This document shows, one piece after another, positions 11,593-23,489 of a DNA stretch of 64,000 nt (its first letter is position 1; each line of letters opens with the position of its first letter). A program made the position numbers and the translations under genes. Where the stretch lies: NCBI GenBank assembly GCA_036365515.1, contig CM070874.1, forward strand, positions 170,249,297 to 170,313,296. Direction: 5' to 3'. The notes beneath the pieces are model-generated. The model saw nothing but the letters and a program-made list of their open reading frames with translations, searched no databases and was not told the origin of the DNA. The stretch comes from Torymus aiolomorphi (taxonomy: Eukaryota; Arthropoda; Insecta; Hymenoptera; Torymidae).

Positions 11593-12660
11593 TTCTGCAT
11601 ATATAAGTATGTGGGTGAACCGGTTTCGAAGAGGTATACTTCTTTTTTTCAGAGTTGCTTATGTTAACGTTACTAAAGAAATATGGACCCTGGGGTTATA
11701 GACTCTAGAAAATGGCCGAAAATTCTCCAAAACCAGTCATATATACCTTTTCCCGTTTGAAGAGGCTCTTCAAAACCGGTATATAATATCTCGAAAAACT
11801 CTCCAAAACCGATAAAAGACATAAATAAGGATTTATAAACATATATAAGTATATATAACTATATACGAATTATTTTTTCGCAGGAATCTTTTCACTTATG
11901 TAATGAAAATGGATTATTATTCCAATATAATTGTAATATAAAATGGATACAACTTGTATGTAATGTACAAGTTGTATTCTGTACTAATTTTTTCATAAAG
12001 TTGTACGCTTTATTATGGTAATTAAAGGGAATATTACAATAACAAAAAATTATTTAGATTAATTTGAATCAAAATAATTATTTTTTTATTTTTATATATG
12101 ATTCGTGTTTTAACTTATTATTATTTTAATTAAACATTTCATAGAAGAAAAATTTGAAAATTATTGTTTAAACAAATGAATTTTACAATTCTGTCATCTG
12201 ATTTGCTATCAGCGATCCGAAAATCCCATACAAATCTATTCAGCTTGTTTGGGTAATAGCCCAGCTTCTTCTGATCATTAAAAAAAAGTAAATTTTTATA
12301 TGTTGATCTTGGTCTGACCTTGAAAATTTTTTAAACATTTTATCTACAATTTTCCCTCAAAGCACTTATTATAAACTTCATTTTAAGAGTATCCCCATCC
12401 CAATCAGTCAGTTCCAAAAGAAGATATTTTATTTTGTCCAGACATGTTCCTTTGGGCCCACTGTGCGGCGCTTATAAGCTCATATATGAGCGGCCGAGAG
12501 TCTAGCCTCGGAGCACCTCCCGCTGAGCACACGTGTAAAGTCTTAGCCGCGGGCGCGTGCCGCTGAAACCGAGCGTGACTCCTCTCATCACTTTTCAAGC
12601 TTTTCCGAGGGGTCGCTCAAGCGAGACAGAGCTAAAAATAGACGTTAAACAGCTTGTTTT

Positions 12661-12833
12661 CAGAGAGACAACGCGAAGGAGGAGGAGGCGGAGGAGGTGG
12701 AAGAGGTAGAGAGCATAGGTAGAGATGCGGCAGGAAAGAGAGAGATAGCGAATGAGAACGAGTGAGAGAGAGAGCGAGAGAGAACGAGTGAGAGAGAAAG
12801 CGCGAGAGAGCGAGAGAGAGAGAGAGTTTTCGA
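12661..12833. repeat. GA-rich low-complexity tract in left arm
   Basis: Purine-rich, mirrored as a CT-rich tract at about 19,507-19,650 in the right arm. Ser/Leu-rich readings are artefacts. Confidence 0.85.
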
Positions 12834-13052
12834 GGTGGCTTGCATGTGTGATATCGCTCTAACTCAGTAAGTATATTTCGGCTATAGCATGCTGAACTGT
12901 AAACCCGGCTGACCCGACGCAGCCGGATGTATAGTTTTTATCTCGAGTGTACTTGATGCGTGAATAGGGTCGTATTTTTACGACGCTGACCCATGCACAA
13001 ACGTGCGTGTGCACGTTTGAGGAAGTGTTGTTCCTTTTTTCACATCTGGAGT

Positions 13053-13310
13053 GCGTATATAGTGCCGCTAGTCTTTTCGATGCCCACCATTTTTTTCATA
13101 AGATATTTATTTTGAATCTCAGTAATGTTTCCAAGAAAACGTGCTCACGGGGTGGACGCTGAAGCAAACTCCGATGAGAAGCACACGGTGACGTCATCGC
13201 ATGTTGTGCTCAAAAAGGTATCAGATTTCAACCGTTTCCTGTCACACAATTTCCATTTATTTCAGTTTAATATGTATAAAATCTCAGCATGTGTATTGCA
13301 TAAAGTATGA
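13053..13310 (+). CDS. Arm-encoded 61-codon ORF with TATA box (left arm)
   Basis: ATG at 13,125, stop at 13,308-13,310. The product begins MFPRKRAHGVDAEAN, is basic at the N-terminus, and its first ~31 codons end at AAAAAG|GTATCAG, a plausible splice donor. The rest (SDFNRFLSHNF...) may therefore be intron read-through. A TATATAG box lies near 13,056 about 70 bp upstream. The right arm holds the same ORF with three base changes, and a third, shorter relative starting MFRRKCAHGVGAVAN is at 58,988 on the minus strand. This looks like a conserved promoter plus first exon, not a complete protein. No family recognised. I cannot see a downstream exon inside the element. Confidence 0.4.
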
Positions 13311-13435
13311 CTGGTAGGAGTTTATTAATGTTTATAAATAATTCACATACACACAAAGCAGTTTTAAAGGTATATCCATGTCAATGGTTCCCATGGTTTT
13401 CAAAAGCTACCGAGAAAGAGAGAGAGAAGAGAGAG

Positions 13436-13577
<142 letters not shown>

Positions 13578-13619
13578 TTCGAGGTAGCTTGCATGTATGA
13601 TGTGACTGTTACTCAAATT

Positions 13620-14482
13620 TAAAGGTGTAAAAAATAAGATGGAGGTAAATGAAAGGATTTGAAGAAGGGATTTTAGGAATATTAAGATTAACAAATTGTA
13701 TTATATTAAACGTTTATTTAAAAAATAAAAACATGAAAACTAATACAATGTAATAATATAACATATGATTCTTACATTATAAAGTAACGGATAGTTTGGT
13801 TCTCAAAAAATAAATAAGAAGACATAAAACTAATACATGTTTAATGTTATTTTAAAATCGAGATAAAAAATACTGTTACAACTATGAAACTGATGTATGC
13901 CTTATTTTTAATATGATATGAAATTTTATAAGATATTTATTATAAAATAAAAAACTGATCATTTTAAAAAGAAAAAAAAACTTAAAATTTAATATAGAGT
14001 AATACAATATATAATTCTTAAATTATAAAAGTGGCTGAGAAGTTGAAAAATCGAGATTAAAAATACTGTTATAGGCATGAATGTGATTTGCGACAGTCCC
14101 TATAATCGCTTCTTATCTTTATACCCTAGCGAGATATGGGTTAAAGAAAGTAATAGAGTTACGTAGAATATTCACGAAGTTTATTAAACATAATTTTTAT
14201 AAGTTTCACGTAATATAGGATATTCATAAAGTTTATTGAACATAATTTTTACAAGTTTCGTGTAAGTTTTTCATATTATATTAGAATTAAGCGTATATTG
14301 TATACAATCTCTTCTTAAAGGTGGATCGCTCCAGCGATGACTTATTATCATGATAACATTTTATGAGCAATAGTATATTCTTATGTGCACAATTTGGCTT
14401 GTAAGCAAGTCTATGATGTGGACATAGTTGCTTCAACACATCAAACTTGAGTCTCTATAGTGATGGGTAGCGCATATACTCT
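13620..14482. other. AT-rich part of left inverted arm
   Basis: No ORF. Collinear complement at about 17,936-18,800. Contains agaagcgattatagggactg-type sequence in both arms but no recognisable gene. Confidence 0.7.
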
Positions 14483-15355
14483 ATAGCATAAAAAAGGTGT
14501 TACTCTATGACATAAAAAGGTGTCACTCTATGACATAAAAAAGATGTCACTCTATGACATAAAGAAGGTGTTACTCTATAGCATAAAAAAGGTGTTACTC
14601 TATGACATAAAAAAGGTGTCACTCTATGACATAAAAAAGATGTCACTCTATGACATAAAAAAGGTGTTACTCTATAGCATAAAAAAGGTGTTACTCTATG
14701 ACATAAAAAAGGTGTCACTCTATGACATAAAAAAGATGTCACTCTATGACATAAAAAAGGTGTCACTCTATGACATAAAAAAGATGTCACTCTATGACAT
14801 AAAAAAGGTGTTACTCTATGACATAAAAAAGGTGTTACTCTATGACATAAAAAAGACGTCACTCTATGACATAAAAAAGGTGTTACTCTATAGCATAAAA
14901 AAGGTGTTACTCTATAACATAAAAAAGGTGTTACTCTATGACATAAAAAAGGTGTCACTCTATGACATAAAAAAGATGTCACACTATGACATAAAAAAGG
15001 TGTCACTCTATGACATAAAAAAGATGTCACTCTATGACATAAAAAAGGTGTTACTCTATGACATAAAAAAGGTGTTACTCTATGACATAAAAAAGACGTC
15101 ACTCTATGACATAAAAAAGGTGTTACTCTATAGCATAAAAAAGGTGTTACTCTATAACATAAAAAAGGTGTTACTCTATGACAGAAAAAAGGTGTTACTC
15201 TATAGCATAAAGAGGTGTTACTCTATAGCATAAAAAAGTGTTACTCTATAGCATAAAAAAGGTGTTACTCTATAGCATAAAAAAGGTGTTACTCTATAGC
15301 ATAAAAACGTGTTATTCTATAGCATAAAAAAGGTGTTACTCTATGGCATAAAAGT
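14483..15355 (+). repeat. 24-bp tandem array, ~36 units
   Basis: Unit of 24 bp containing actctatgacataaaaaagg plus gtgt, with a/g variants (tgacat, tagcat, taacat; gtgtt, gtgtc, gatgtc, gacgtc). Because 24 is divisible by three, both strands give long octapeptide-repeat readings; there is no start context or other support for protein. Every unit carries CATAAAAAAGG, which resembles a TATA box. The inverted array at 17,562-17,935 has about 15 units. Confidence 0.9.
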
Positions 15356-15473
15356 ATTAAAAGGGTTCACTATTATACAAAATGGGTACATTGAGACATA
15401 AAAGGTGTCACTATGATAAAAAAGTATAAAAAGGCGCCATTCTAGAATATAAAAGTTGTCATTCTACGACTAA

Positions 15474-15476
15474 TGT

Positions 15477-15512
<36 letters not shown>

Positions 15513-15546
15513 GCGTGTGCGTTTGTGTGCGTGTGTGTGTGTGTGT
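15474..15546. repeat. (GT)n microsatellite
   Basis: gtgtgtg tract with gtgcgt variants immediately upstream of the cargo-gene promoter. Confidence 0.9.
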
Positions 15547-15573
15547 TAAAAGTGTTGCTCTATGACATAAAAG

Positions 15574-15608
15574 TATAAAAAGGATGTTGGCTGTATATTT
15601 ATTCAGTT
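15574..15608 (+). promoter_or_regulatory. TATA box and TCAGTT initiator
   Basis: TATAAAAAGG begins at 15,574 and TCAGTT lies at 15,603-15,608. Taking the A at 15,605 as +1 puts the TATA T at -31, the standard arthropod spacing. The ATG follows 29 bp downstream of +1. Transcription from here is inferred, not shown. Confidence 0.65.
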
Positions 15609-15633
15609 GATACTTAACTATTGAAGCATAAAC

Positions 15634-16740
15634 ATGGCAAACGCTCAGGATGTTATTAGCAAATTTCAGGATGCCATAGTACAAAAATCACAGTCTTTAT
15701 TAGGTTTGACAAAGAGTGCTGAGTTTTTCAATACAGCTGATGATATGGAAACTTCTGAAATCAATTCATCTTATATGACACCTGGCCATAATAAAATTGC
15801 TAGCTCCAATAATTATAAATTTGCAAATCTAGTCAAGAAATTTGTAACGAAATTAAACGGAAATTCTAGGAGATATCTCGATAATATTTATGGCGTTTAC
15901 AAGCGAGGAAATTTACTTATGATCGGAAATTCTCCAATAAAGTTTGAAGGTGACTTTGTTCACGTAAATGAGAGGAACTATCGTTTGTCTATAGGATTAC
16001 TGCAGTTACTATTCAAAAAACTTCCAGATGAAAGTCTTATCAATTTGGATGATTTGGATAATTATGGTATGATTCTTGAAGTGTGGAGCGCTCATAAAAA
16101 GCACTATTGCGTGAATGAGTCGATTCGGAAACTTAAGAGTAAGAAATTTTATAATTTTATTGCTCCAATGTTTGAAAAGTCATCTGTAAAAAATGGCTCG
16201 TCATTATCTCGAGAAGATAATGTTAACGAAGTTGAAAACGTAAAAGAGAAATGTAAAATGGTTAAGCAAACTAATTCAGTAGCAGCGAAAAAGATGTTTG
16301 AACCAATAGTCAATCCTCTAAAGAAGCTCATAACTGTTGATTCAGATACTCGAATTGATTCAGATCTTCCAACTTCTAACGATACCGATAATTATTACGA
16401 AGCTGATCATTTTGGTGAAGTTGCATCAGATTCTTCAACCAATGAATGTTCACCGAAAAGCTTTCGTCATCAAGGAGCGCTAGAGCGCTCTGAAGACACT
16501 AACTTTATTAGTTCGGGATATCAACGTGAAAAGTGGACTAGTGACGAAGAAGAAGAAGAAGAAGAAGAAGAAGTTACAAATGTTACAACTGCCTATGAAC
16601 TCGACGTCTGGGATGATCCTAACAAATTAGTTGATCGCTTTCGAGTACTCATTGCTGAACAAAACATGGGAATAAGAGCTAAATATGATGAAATCCATTT
16701 TATTCTTAGCGAACTTCGCAATGCTAGTATCATAAATTAA
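15634..16740 (+). CDS. Cargo gene of the long-inverted-repeat element, unknown function
   Basis: Intact single-exon ORF of 368 codons, starting ATGGCAAACG in a good context (aaac before the ATG). There is no signal peptide or membrane segment. Residues ~75-175 form the only domain-like part: YGVYKRGNLLMIGNSPIKF, then RNYRLSIGLLQLLFKKLPD, a DLDNY helix, SAHKKHY and KSKKFYNFIAPMF. The order YG...LMIG..PI.F, Y....GLL.LLFKK.PD, AHKK and KS.K...I matches, from memory, an uncharacterised multi-copy family in arthropod and cnidarian genomes associated with virus-like or Polinton-like insertions. Residues ~200-310 are low in order and polar, ending in an acidic run (DEEEEEEEEEEV, near residue 310). 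A short C-terminal helical region follows. A TATA/initiator pair and a poly(A) signal frame it. Function unknown; I would not assign one. Confidence 0.8.
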   Translation: MANAQDVISKFQDAIVQKSQSLLGLTKSAEFFNTADDMETSEINSSYMTPGHNKIASSNNYKFANLVKKFVTKLNGNSRRYLDNIYGVYKRGNLLMIGNSPIKFEGDFVHVNERNYRLSIGLLQLLFKKLPDESLINLDDLDNYGMILEVWSAHKKHYCVNESIRKLKSKKFYNFIAPMFEKSSVKNGSSLSREDNVNEVENVKEKCKMVKQTNSVAAKKMFEPIVNPLKKLITVDSDTRIDSDLPTSNDTDNYYEADHFGEVASDSSTNECSPKSFRHQGALERSEDTNFISSGYQREKWTSDEEEEEEEEEVTNVTTAYELDVWDDPNKLVDRFRVLIAEQNMGIRAKYDEIHFILSELRNASIIN

Positions 16741-16838
16741 AAGAAAAAAAATGGATATATTGGCTAAGACAATGGTTAAATGGTTAGGATTTGACAATTC
16801 ACGCAATGTTGGATAAGCAAATCAGATGTGTAAAGGTT

Positions 16839-16875
16839 AAATAAATAAATAAACGCAGAATAAAAATAATAGTTT
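16839..16875 (+). terminator. Poly(A) signal of the cargo gene
   Basis: AAATAAATAAATAAAC about 100 bp after the stop codon, followed by AATAAAAATAATAG. Standard eukaryotic polyadenylation hexamers. Confidence 0.6.
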
Positions 16876-16913
16876 TTCTTTATTTATTTCCCAATATTTT
16901 ATTTATAATATGC

Positions 16914-16951
16914 ATGTGTGTGTGTGTGTGTATGTGTGTGTGTGTGTGTGT

Positions 16952-16996
<45 letters not shown>

Positions 16997-17017
16997 TGTG
17001 TGTGTGTGTGTGTGTAT
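16914..17017. repeat. (GT)n microsatellite
   Basis: Nearly pure gt tract with occasional gtat interruptions, downstream of the cargo gene. Confidence 0.95.
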
Positions 17018-17322
17018 TTGAAAATCGTGGTTTATGGCAACAAAAAAAGAAGTTATGGTCACCGGTGTACATAAACTTCTATAATATGGGGGTTTATATC
17101 AACCGACATAGAGTCTATAACCCCATAGTCCATTATTTCTTGAAAAGTGTTGAAAATTAACCGGGTTAAATGTGTGATTGCCATTGAACGCCTTATTATC
17201 GACAAATCCTATTATTATGGTTATTTTTATTACGGCCTGTTGCCCCAGAGTGGTGTTATAAATGGTGTCGCCATCTATACCAGCGGGAAGCGTAACAGTT
17301 TTAACTTCTGCACGTATGCTGG
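17018..17322. other. Unique sequence between cargo gene and palindrome
   Basis: No supportable gene. The words gggtttatatcaaccgacat and agagtctataaccccat resemble the region 10,820-10,870 inside the neighbouring CACAGTG foldback, suggesting shared ancestry of a short segment. Confidence 0.5.
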
Positions 17323-17559
17323 GCTACTTGACCGTTGTTTTTAGAGCTAAGTCGGTTCTACCACTCGCCCAACTGCTCTCATCTGTATGTGCGGGATCCG
17401 TGGCGCTGGCGACGTGTCGGTCCGGGTGCGGCTTTCATCAGCTTATACCGCCGCACCCGGACCGACACGTCGCCAGCGCCACGGATCCCGCACATACAGA
17501 TGAGAGCAGTTGGCCGAGTGGTAGAACCGACTTAGCTCTAAAAACAATGATCAAGTAGC
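17323..17559. repeat. Near-perfect 237-bp palindrome with tRNA-like box A
   Basis: Arms 17,323-17,432 and 17,450-17,559 (110 bp each) are almost perfect complements around a 17-bp loop. Each arm contains TGGCCGAGTGGTAGAA (seen directly in the right arm near 17,513), which fits the Pol III box A of Leu/Ser tRNAs. A T6 run follows the right arm. No box B is seen, so this is not a complete tRNA gene. Confidence 0.8.
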
Positions 17560-17561
17560 TT

Positions 17562-17935
17562 TTTTATGCTATAGAGTAACACCTTTTTTTATGTCATAGA
17601 GTGACGTCTTTTTTATGTCATAGAGTGACACCTTTTTTATGTCATAGAGTAACACCTTTTTTATGTTATAGAGTAACACCTTTTTTATGCTATAGAGTAA
17701 CACCTTTTTTATGTCATAGAGTGACGTCTTTTTTATGTCATAGAGTAACACCTTTTTTATGTCATAGAGTAACGTCTTTTTTATGTCATAGAGTAACACC
17801 TTTTTTATGTCATAGAGTGACATCTTTTTTATGTTATAGAGTAACATCTTTTTTGTGTCATAGAGTAACACCTATTTTATGTCATAGAGTAACACTTTTT
17901 TATGTTATAGAGTAACACCCTTTTTATGCTACAGA
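17562..17935 (-). repeat. 24-bp tandem array, inverted copy, ~15 units
   Basis: Reverse complement of the array at 14,483-15,355, with the same unit and variant positions. Confidence 0.9.
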
Positions 17936-18821
17936 GTATATGCGCTGCCCATCACTATAGAGACTCAAGTTTGATGTGTTGGAGCAACTATGTCCACATC
18001 ATAGACTTGCTTACAAGCCAAATTGTGCACATAAGAATATACTATTGCTCATAAAATGTTATCATGATAATAAGTCATCACTGGAGCGATCCACCTTTAA
18101 GAAGAGATTGTATACAATATACGCTTAATTCTAATATAATATGAAAAACTTACACGAAACTTGTAAAAATTGTGTTCAATAAACTTTATGAATATCCTAT
18201 ATTACGTGAAACTTATAAAAATTATGTTTAATAAACATCATGAATATTCTACGTAACTCTATTACTTTCTTTTACCCATATCTCGCTAGGGTATAAAGAT
18301 AAGAAGCGATTATAGGGACTGTCGCAAATCACATTAATGCCTATAACAGTATTTTTAATCTCAAATTTTCAACTTGTCAGCCACTTTTATAATTTAAGAA
18401 TTATATATTGTATTACTCTATATTAAATTTTAAGTTTTTTTTTCTTTTTAAAATGATCCGTTTTTTATTTTATAATAAATATCTTATAAAATTTCATATC
18501 ATATTAAAAATAAGGCATACATCAGTTTCATAGTTGTAACAGTATTTTTTTATCTCGATTTTAAAATAACATTAAACATGTATTAGTTTTATGTCTTCTT
18601 ATTTATTTTTTGAGAACCAAACTTATCCGTCACTTTATAATGTAAGAATCATATGTTATATTATTACATTGCATTAGTTTTCAAGTTTATTTTTTAAATA
18701 AACGTTTAATGTAATACAATTTGTTAATCTTAATATTCCTAAAATCCCTTCTTCAAATCCTTTCATTTACCTCCATCTTATTTTTTACAACTTTAAATTT
18801 GAGTAACAGTCACATCATACA

Positions 18822-18823
<2 letters not shown>

Positions 18824-18892
<69 letters not shown>
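18824..18892. repeat. (CT)n microsatellite in right arm
   Basis: Mirror of the (GA)n at 13,439-13,569, about half as long, showing microsatellite length change since the arms formed. Confidence 0.95.
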
Positions 18893-18898
<6 letters not shown>

Positions 18899-19023
18899 CT
18901 CTCTCTTCTCTCTCTCTTTCTCGGTAGCTTTTGAAAACAATGGGAACCATTGACATGGATATACCTTTAAAACTGCTTTGTGTGTATGTGAATTATTTAT
19001 AAACATTAATAAACTCCTACCAG

Positions 19024-19280
19024 TCATACTTTATGCAATACACATGCTGAGATTTTATACATATTAAACTGAAATAAATGGAAATTGTGAGACAGGAAAC
19101 GGTTGAAATCTGATACCTTTTTGAGCACAACATGCGATGACGTCACCGTGTGCTTCTCATCGGAGTTTGCTTCAGCGTCCACCGCGTGAGCACGTTTTCT
19201 TCGAAACATTACTGCGATTCAAAATAAACATCTTATGAAAAAAATGGTGGGCATCGAAAAGACTAGCGGCACTATATACG
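19024..19280 (-). CDS. Arm-encoded 61-codon ORF (right arm copy)
   Basis: Same ORF as 13,125-13,310, here starting MFRRKRAHAVDAEAN with its ATG at 19,209 and its TATATAG box near 19,270. Start, stop and candidate splice donor are kept, but with arms this similar that is not evidence of selection. Treated as a promoter plus first exon of unknown gene. Confidence 0.4.
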
Positions 19281-19839
19281 CACTCCAGATGTGAAAAAAG
19301 GAACAAGACTTCCTCAAACGTGCACACGCACGTATGTGCATGGGTCAGCCTCGGAAAAGTACGACCCTATTCACGCATCAAGTACACTCGAGATAAAAAC
19401 TATACATCCGGCTGCATCGGGTCAGCCGGGTTTACAGTTTAGCATGCTAAAGCCGAAATATTCTTACTGAGTTAGAGTGATATCACACATGCAAGCCACC
19501 TCGAAAACTCTCTCTCGCTCTCTCGCGCTCTCTCTCTCACTCGTTCTCTCTCGCTTTCTCTCTCTCACTCGTTCTCACTCGCTATCTCTACCTATGCTCT
19601 CTACCTCTTCCACCTCCTCCGCCTCCTCCTCCTTCGCGTTGTCTCTCTGAAAACAAGCTGTTTAACGGCTATTTTTAGCTCTGTCTCGCTTGAGCGATCC
19701 CTCGGAAAAGCTTGAAAAGTGATGAGAGGGGTCACGCTCGGTTTCAGCGGCACCCGCCCGCGGCTAAGACTTTACACGTGTGCTCAGTGGGAGGTGCTCC
19801 GAGGCTAGACTCTCGGCCGCTCATATATGAGCTTATAAG

Positions 19840-20109
19840 AGCCGCCGCCGCCGCCGCACGCCCGGGATCGCTAGTAAATAACAATTTGAGCGGTTTGAAA
19901 AACGTTACAATAAAATACGGATAATTTTTTTATTCGATGACATCATTACGTAAGGGTAGAAGCTTCTCGAAAGTGGGCGGAACCTCATCTGCCCGTCTCA
20001 ACTATCAGAGCGCTGCACAGAGCGGCTGGTGGGCGAGTGGTGGGGGTCGCAGAACCGGCCTAGTTTACCTACTCACGGCCTTTCCCGTGGCCCCATGTTG
20101 GGCGCCACT
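19840..20109 (-). other. Gypsy-type leader with primer-binding site
   Basis: On the minus strand the LTR ends ...GCGTTACA and is followed by AG and TGGCGCCCAACATGGGGCC (about 20,089-20,107), a typical retroelement PBS. The remaining ~230 bp is GC-rich leader, broken by the inverted-repeat element. A (CCG)n run sits at 19,840-19,858. Confidence 0.7.
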
Positions 20110-20825
20110 TGTAACGCTCTGCCGGGGATCAAGACAGAGGTTCGCGGGTAATTACAATTAACACAAATCGGGTAAAACAACTAGGTATTTTATCCTACTA
20201 CTAATAGCTAACTCTAAGTTATACAAAAATGGGCGCCAGGTTCACGTGTCACTTGCACCAAATCATTTAGTCTTCGCGGGCTAGCTCAGCCGGGAGCAAG
20301 AACACTAACTCTGAGCTACAGCTACAGCACGAGCTGCAGCTGGCGCGAGTTCGGAGTCTCGCGACTCCGGCGTGGACGCGCACACGCATCCGCGTGGGAA
20401 CTGGGGGGGACGGAAAACGAAGGGGACAAACCTCGGCCAGGATGAAGACGCTGGCACATTCCTCTCGTTCTTCCCTCTCTTTCTCCGCCGCGGCGACCGG
20501 GCGGCTCTCTCTCTCTCTTCGACGTAGGCGACCGCTCCCTGAGTCGATGGCGGAGGCGGCCGGGACAGCCTGGGCAGTGCGACATGGAAATAGGCGGAAA
20601 CGTATTCTCGGTTACAACGAACACCTGTCACACAATGCGGCGAACAAATTCGGCGCGAGCACGCGGCACGGCGGTAGGCGACAGAATGATATGTCGGCCG
20701 GTGTGCGCACGCTGCTCTGCAGCTCCAGTTTGCTGATCGGCCATCTTCTTCCCCGCGGCGCGAGCGAATAGTCCATACAGCTGACTAGGCTCGCGCGCGG
20801 TGTCCCTCTTGGATGGCCGACGGCG
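20110..20825 (-). repeat. Gypsy-type LTR, copy 2
   Basis: Begins (plus strand) TGTAACGCTCTGCCGGGG and matches 9,525-10,083, with an extra ~85 bp from 20,444. It continues 65 bp past the point where copy 1 is cut. It is itself interrupted at 20,825 by the 20.5-kb CACAGTG element; GC-rich sequence at 41,380-41,690 is probably its other part. Several frames are open because it is GC-rich; none looks like a protein. Confidence 0.75.
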
Positions 20826-21059
20826 CACAGTGGGCAAAACCGACTTTTTCTTTTTCAAAATCTTATAACTTGCGATAGGAATATCCATACTCAATGAATC
20901 CTGCTGGAACTTCAAGATTAAGAATTGCCGAATGTACGAAAAATATAGGGAAAATGATATTATAATATTATAACCTCGAAAACACGGTGTTAAAATGTCA
21001 ATTTTCTAAAAAAACTTCTTTAGTTGATTGGAGTATAAGACTTAACACTATATATCAAA

Positions 21060-22640
21060 TGTTTAAAGTCATTTTTCATAGATTACGGAGCGCTGAATTA
21101 GATATCACAATTAATATTAATTAAAAACCTAACCTAAAATAATAGTGAGCTAATGATTAATAATTACATTTTTTTCATACTTAATTGTTTGTAATCTATC
21201 AGTGTACAAAATGAATGCTAATAAATGATATTTAAAATTCCAAATGAACCATATAACTTTCTAACCTCAATTTAGATATGTTATGATTAAATGAATTATA
21301 ATTATATCCGTCCATAGTCCTAATAAAAGGAGATTTAAGAAGATTTACTTTACTTTTCTATTCTCTTTTACACATTATGTATTTACAGAATTTAAATGCG
21401 CAAGTTTTGTTCGTTAAGAACATAATCTGAAAAACAGATCCCGATTTACATTCAGTTAGCTAACCAAGAATCACTGATTTCTCCTTATAAAGTAAATGAT
21501 TTAAGTAATTTTTCATAGATTATGCACAACTGAATCAGATAACACAATTTATATTCATTAAAAACATAACCTAAAGTATCAGTGATCTTCTAATGATGAA
21601 TGAGTACAGTTATCTTTACATATTTCATGGTTTATAATGATCAAGTATGCTAGAAGGCATTGGCATAGTGATAAATAATGTTTAAAAAATGAAATGAACC
21701 AGAAAAACTTTCTAACCTCAATGTAGGTAGATTATGATAATATGAATTATAATTGCTTATCCCATACTCTTAATTAGAGTAAATTCACTTTACTTTTCCA
21801 TTCTCTTTTACGCATTATGTATTACTGAATTTAGATGCGCAAGTTTTGTTGGTTCAAAACATAACCTGAATAACAGATCCCGATTTACATTCAATCAGCT
21901 AACCAAGAATATTGATTTCTCCTTATAAAGTACATGATTTAAGTAATTTTTCATAGATTATGGACTACTGAATCAGAAAACCCAATTTATATTCATTAAA
22001 AACATAACCTAAAATATTAGTGATGCGCTAATGATAAATGAGTACATTTTTCTTTACATATTTCATGGTTTATAATGCTAAAGTGTGCTAAAAGTTATAA
22101 GCATACTAATAAATAATGTTTAGAAAATGAAATGAACAAGAAAAAACCGCAATGTATGTAGTTTATGATATTATGAATTATAATTGCTTACCCCATACTC
22201 TTAATTAGAGTTAAGTTACTTTACTTTTCTATTCTCTTTTACACATTATGTATTACTGAATTTAGATGCGCAAGTTTTGTTGGTTAAGAACATAACCTGA
22301 ATAACAGATCCCGATTTACGTTCAGTCAGCAAACCAAGAATCATTGGTCTCTCGTTATAAAGTACATGATTTAAGTAATTTTTCATAAATTATGGAGAAC
22401 TGAATCAGATAACACAATTTATATTGATTAAATACATAACCTAAAATATTAGTGATGCGCTAATGATAAAGGAGTACAGTTTTGTTTACCTATTTCATGG
22501 TTTATAATGCTCAAGTGTGCTAAAATGTATTGGCATACCAATAAATAATGTTTTAAAAATGAATAGAGCCAAAAAAATCTTATAACCACAATTGTGTTAT
22601 TTCATTTATTATTATTATTTTATTTATTCACCTGTCCATA
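21060..22640 (+). repeat. ~435-bp satellite, direct orientation
   Basis: Units start near 21,470, 21,908 and 22,337 (gaatcactgatttctcc or variants), each running through tttcatagattatg, tttcatggtttataatg and tgcgcaagttttgttggtt. A more diverged part-unit lies at 21,070-21,400. AT-rich, no ORF. Confidence 0.85.
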
Positions 22641-23471
22641 ATCTATGAAAAATGACGTTCAACATTTACAATACAGGGATAAATCTATGATTTTTTATTA
22701 GCTAATCCAATATAAGTCGGGATCTGTTATTCAGGTTATTTTTTTAACGAACAAAACTTGCGCATCTAAATTCAGTGACATATAACGTGCGAAAGAAAAT
22801 TGAAAAGTAAAGTAAATTTAATTAAGAGTATGGCGTAAAGCAATTGTAATTCGTATTATTATTACCTACCTACATTGAGGTTCGAAGGTTTTTTTGGTTC
22901 ATTTTATATTTTAAACATCATTAATTCGTATATCAATACATTTTAGTACACTTGAACATTATAAACCTTTGAATATGTGAAAATAATACAGCTGTCCATA
23001 AATATGGAAAGAGACTTTAAACATTCACTATATAGCAATAAGTCTATGAATTTCGGTTAGCCTACGAAATATAAATAGGGATGTATTATTCAGGTTATGG
23101 CCTTAACCAAAAAAACTTGCGGTTGACAGTATTAATTGTAATTCATATTATTATATTACCGACCTACATTGAGGTTAGAAGTATTTTTTGGTCAGTTTAT
23201 ATTTTAAACATTATTTATTGGTATGCCAATACCTCTTAGCAAACTTGAGCATTATAAACCATGAAATATGTGAAGATAACTGTACTCATTCATCATTAGC
23301 GCATCACTGATACTTTAGGATATGTTTTTAATCAATATAAATTGTGTTTTATGATTCAATTGTCCATAATCTATGAAAAATCACTTAAATCATTTACTTT
23401 ATAAGGAGAAATCAGTGATTCTTTGTTAGCTGACTGAATGTAAATCGGGATCTGATATTCAGGTTATGTTC
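22641..23471 (-). repeat. ~435-bp satellite, inverted orientation
   Basis: Orientation flips near 22,620-22,650, and the units then read as reverse complements. The array continues, interrupted, at 27,535-28,107, 32,762-33,010, 39,598-39,964 and 40,181-41,130. Confidence 0.8.
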
Positions 23472-23489
23472 GGTTCATGAACAGTTCCT

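Noticed and set aside
12404..12598. ORF MKSDERSHARFQRH.. mirrored at 19,712-19,924
   Set aside because: Conservation follows from near-identical arms; it overlaps the element border and has no promoter.
14500..15233. Long octapeptide-repeat proteins (e.g. SLYDIKKV repeats on plus, FLCHRVTP on minus)
   Set aside because: The 24-bp tandem unit leaves both strands open by arithmetic; no promoter, no conserved start, and the inverted array behaves the same way.
14483..15355. Possible CRISPR array
   Set aside because: Units are contiguous 24-bp repeats with no spacers, in eukaryotic DNA, and no cas genes.
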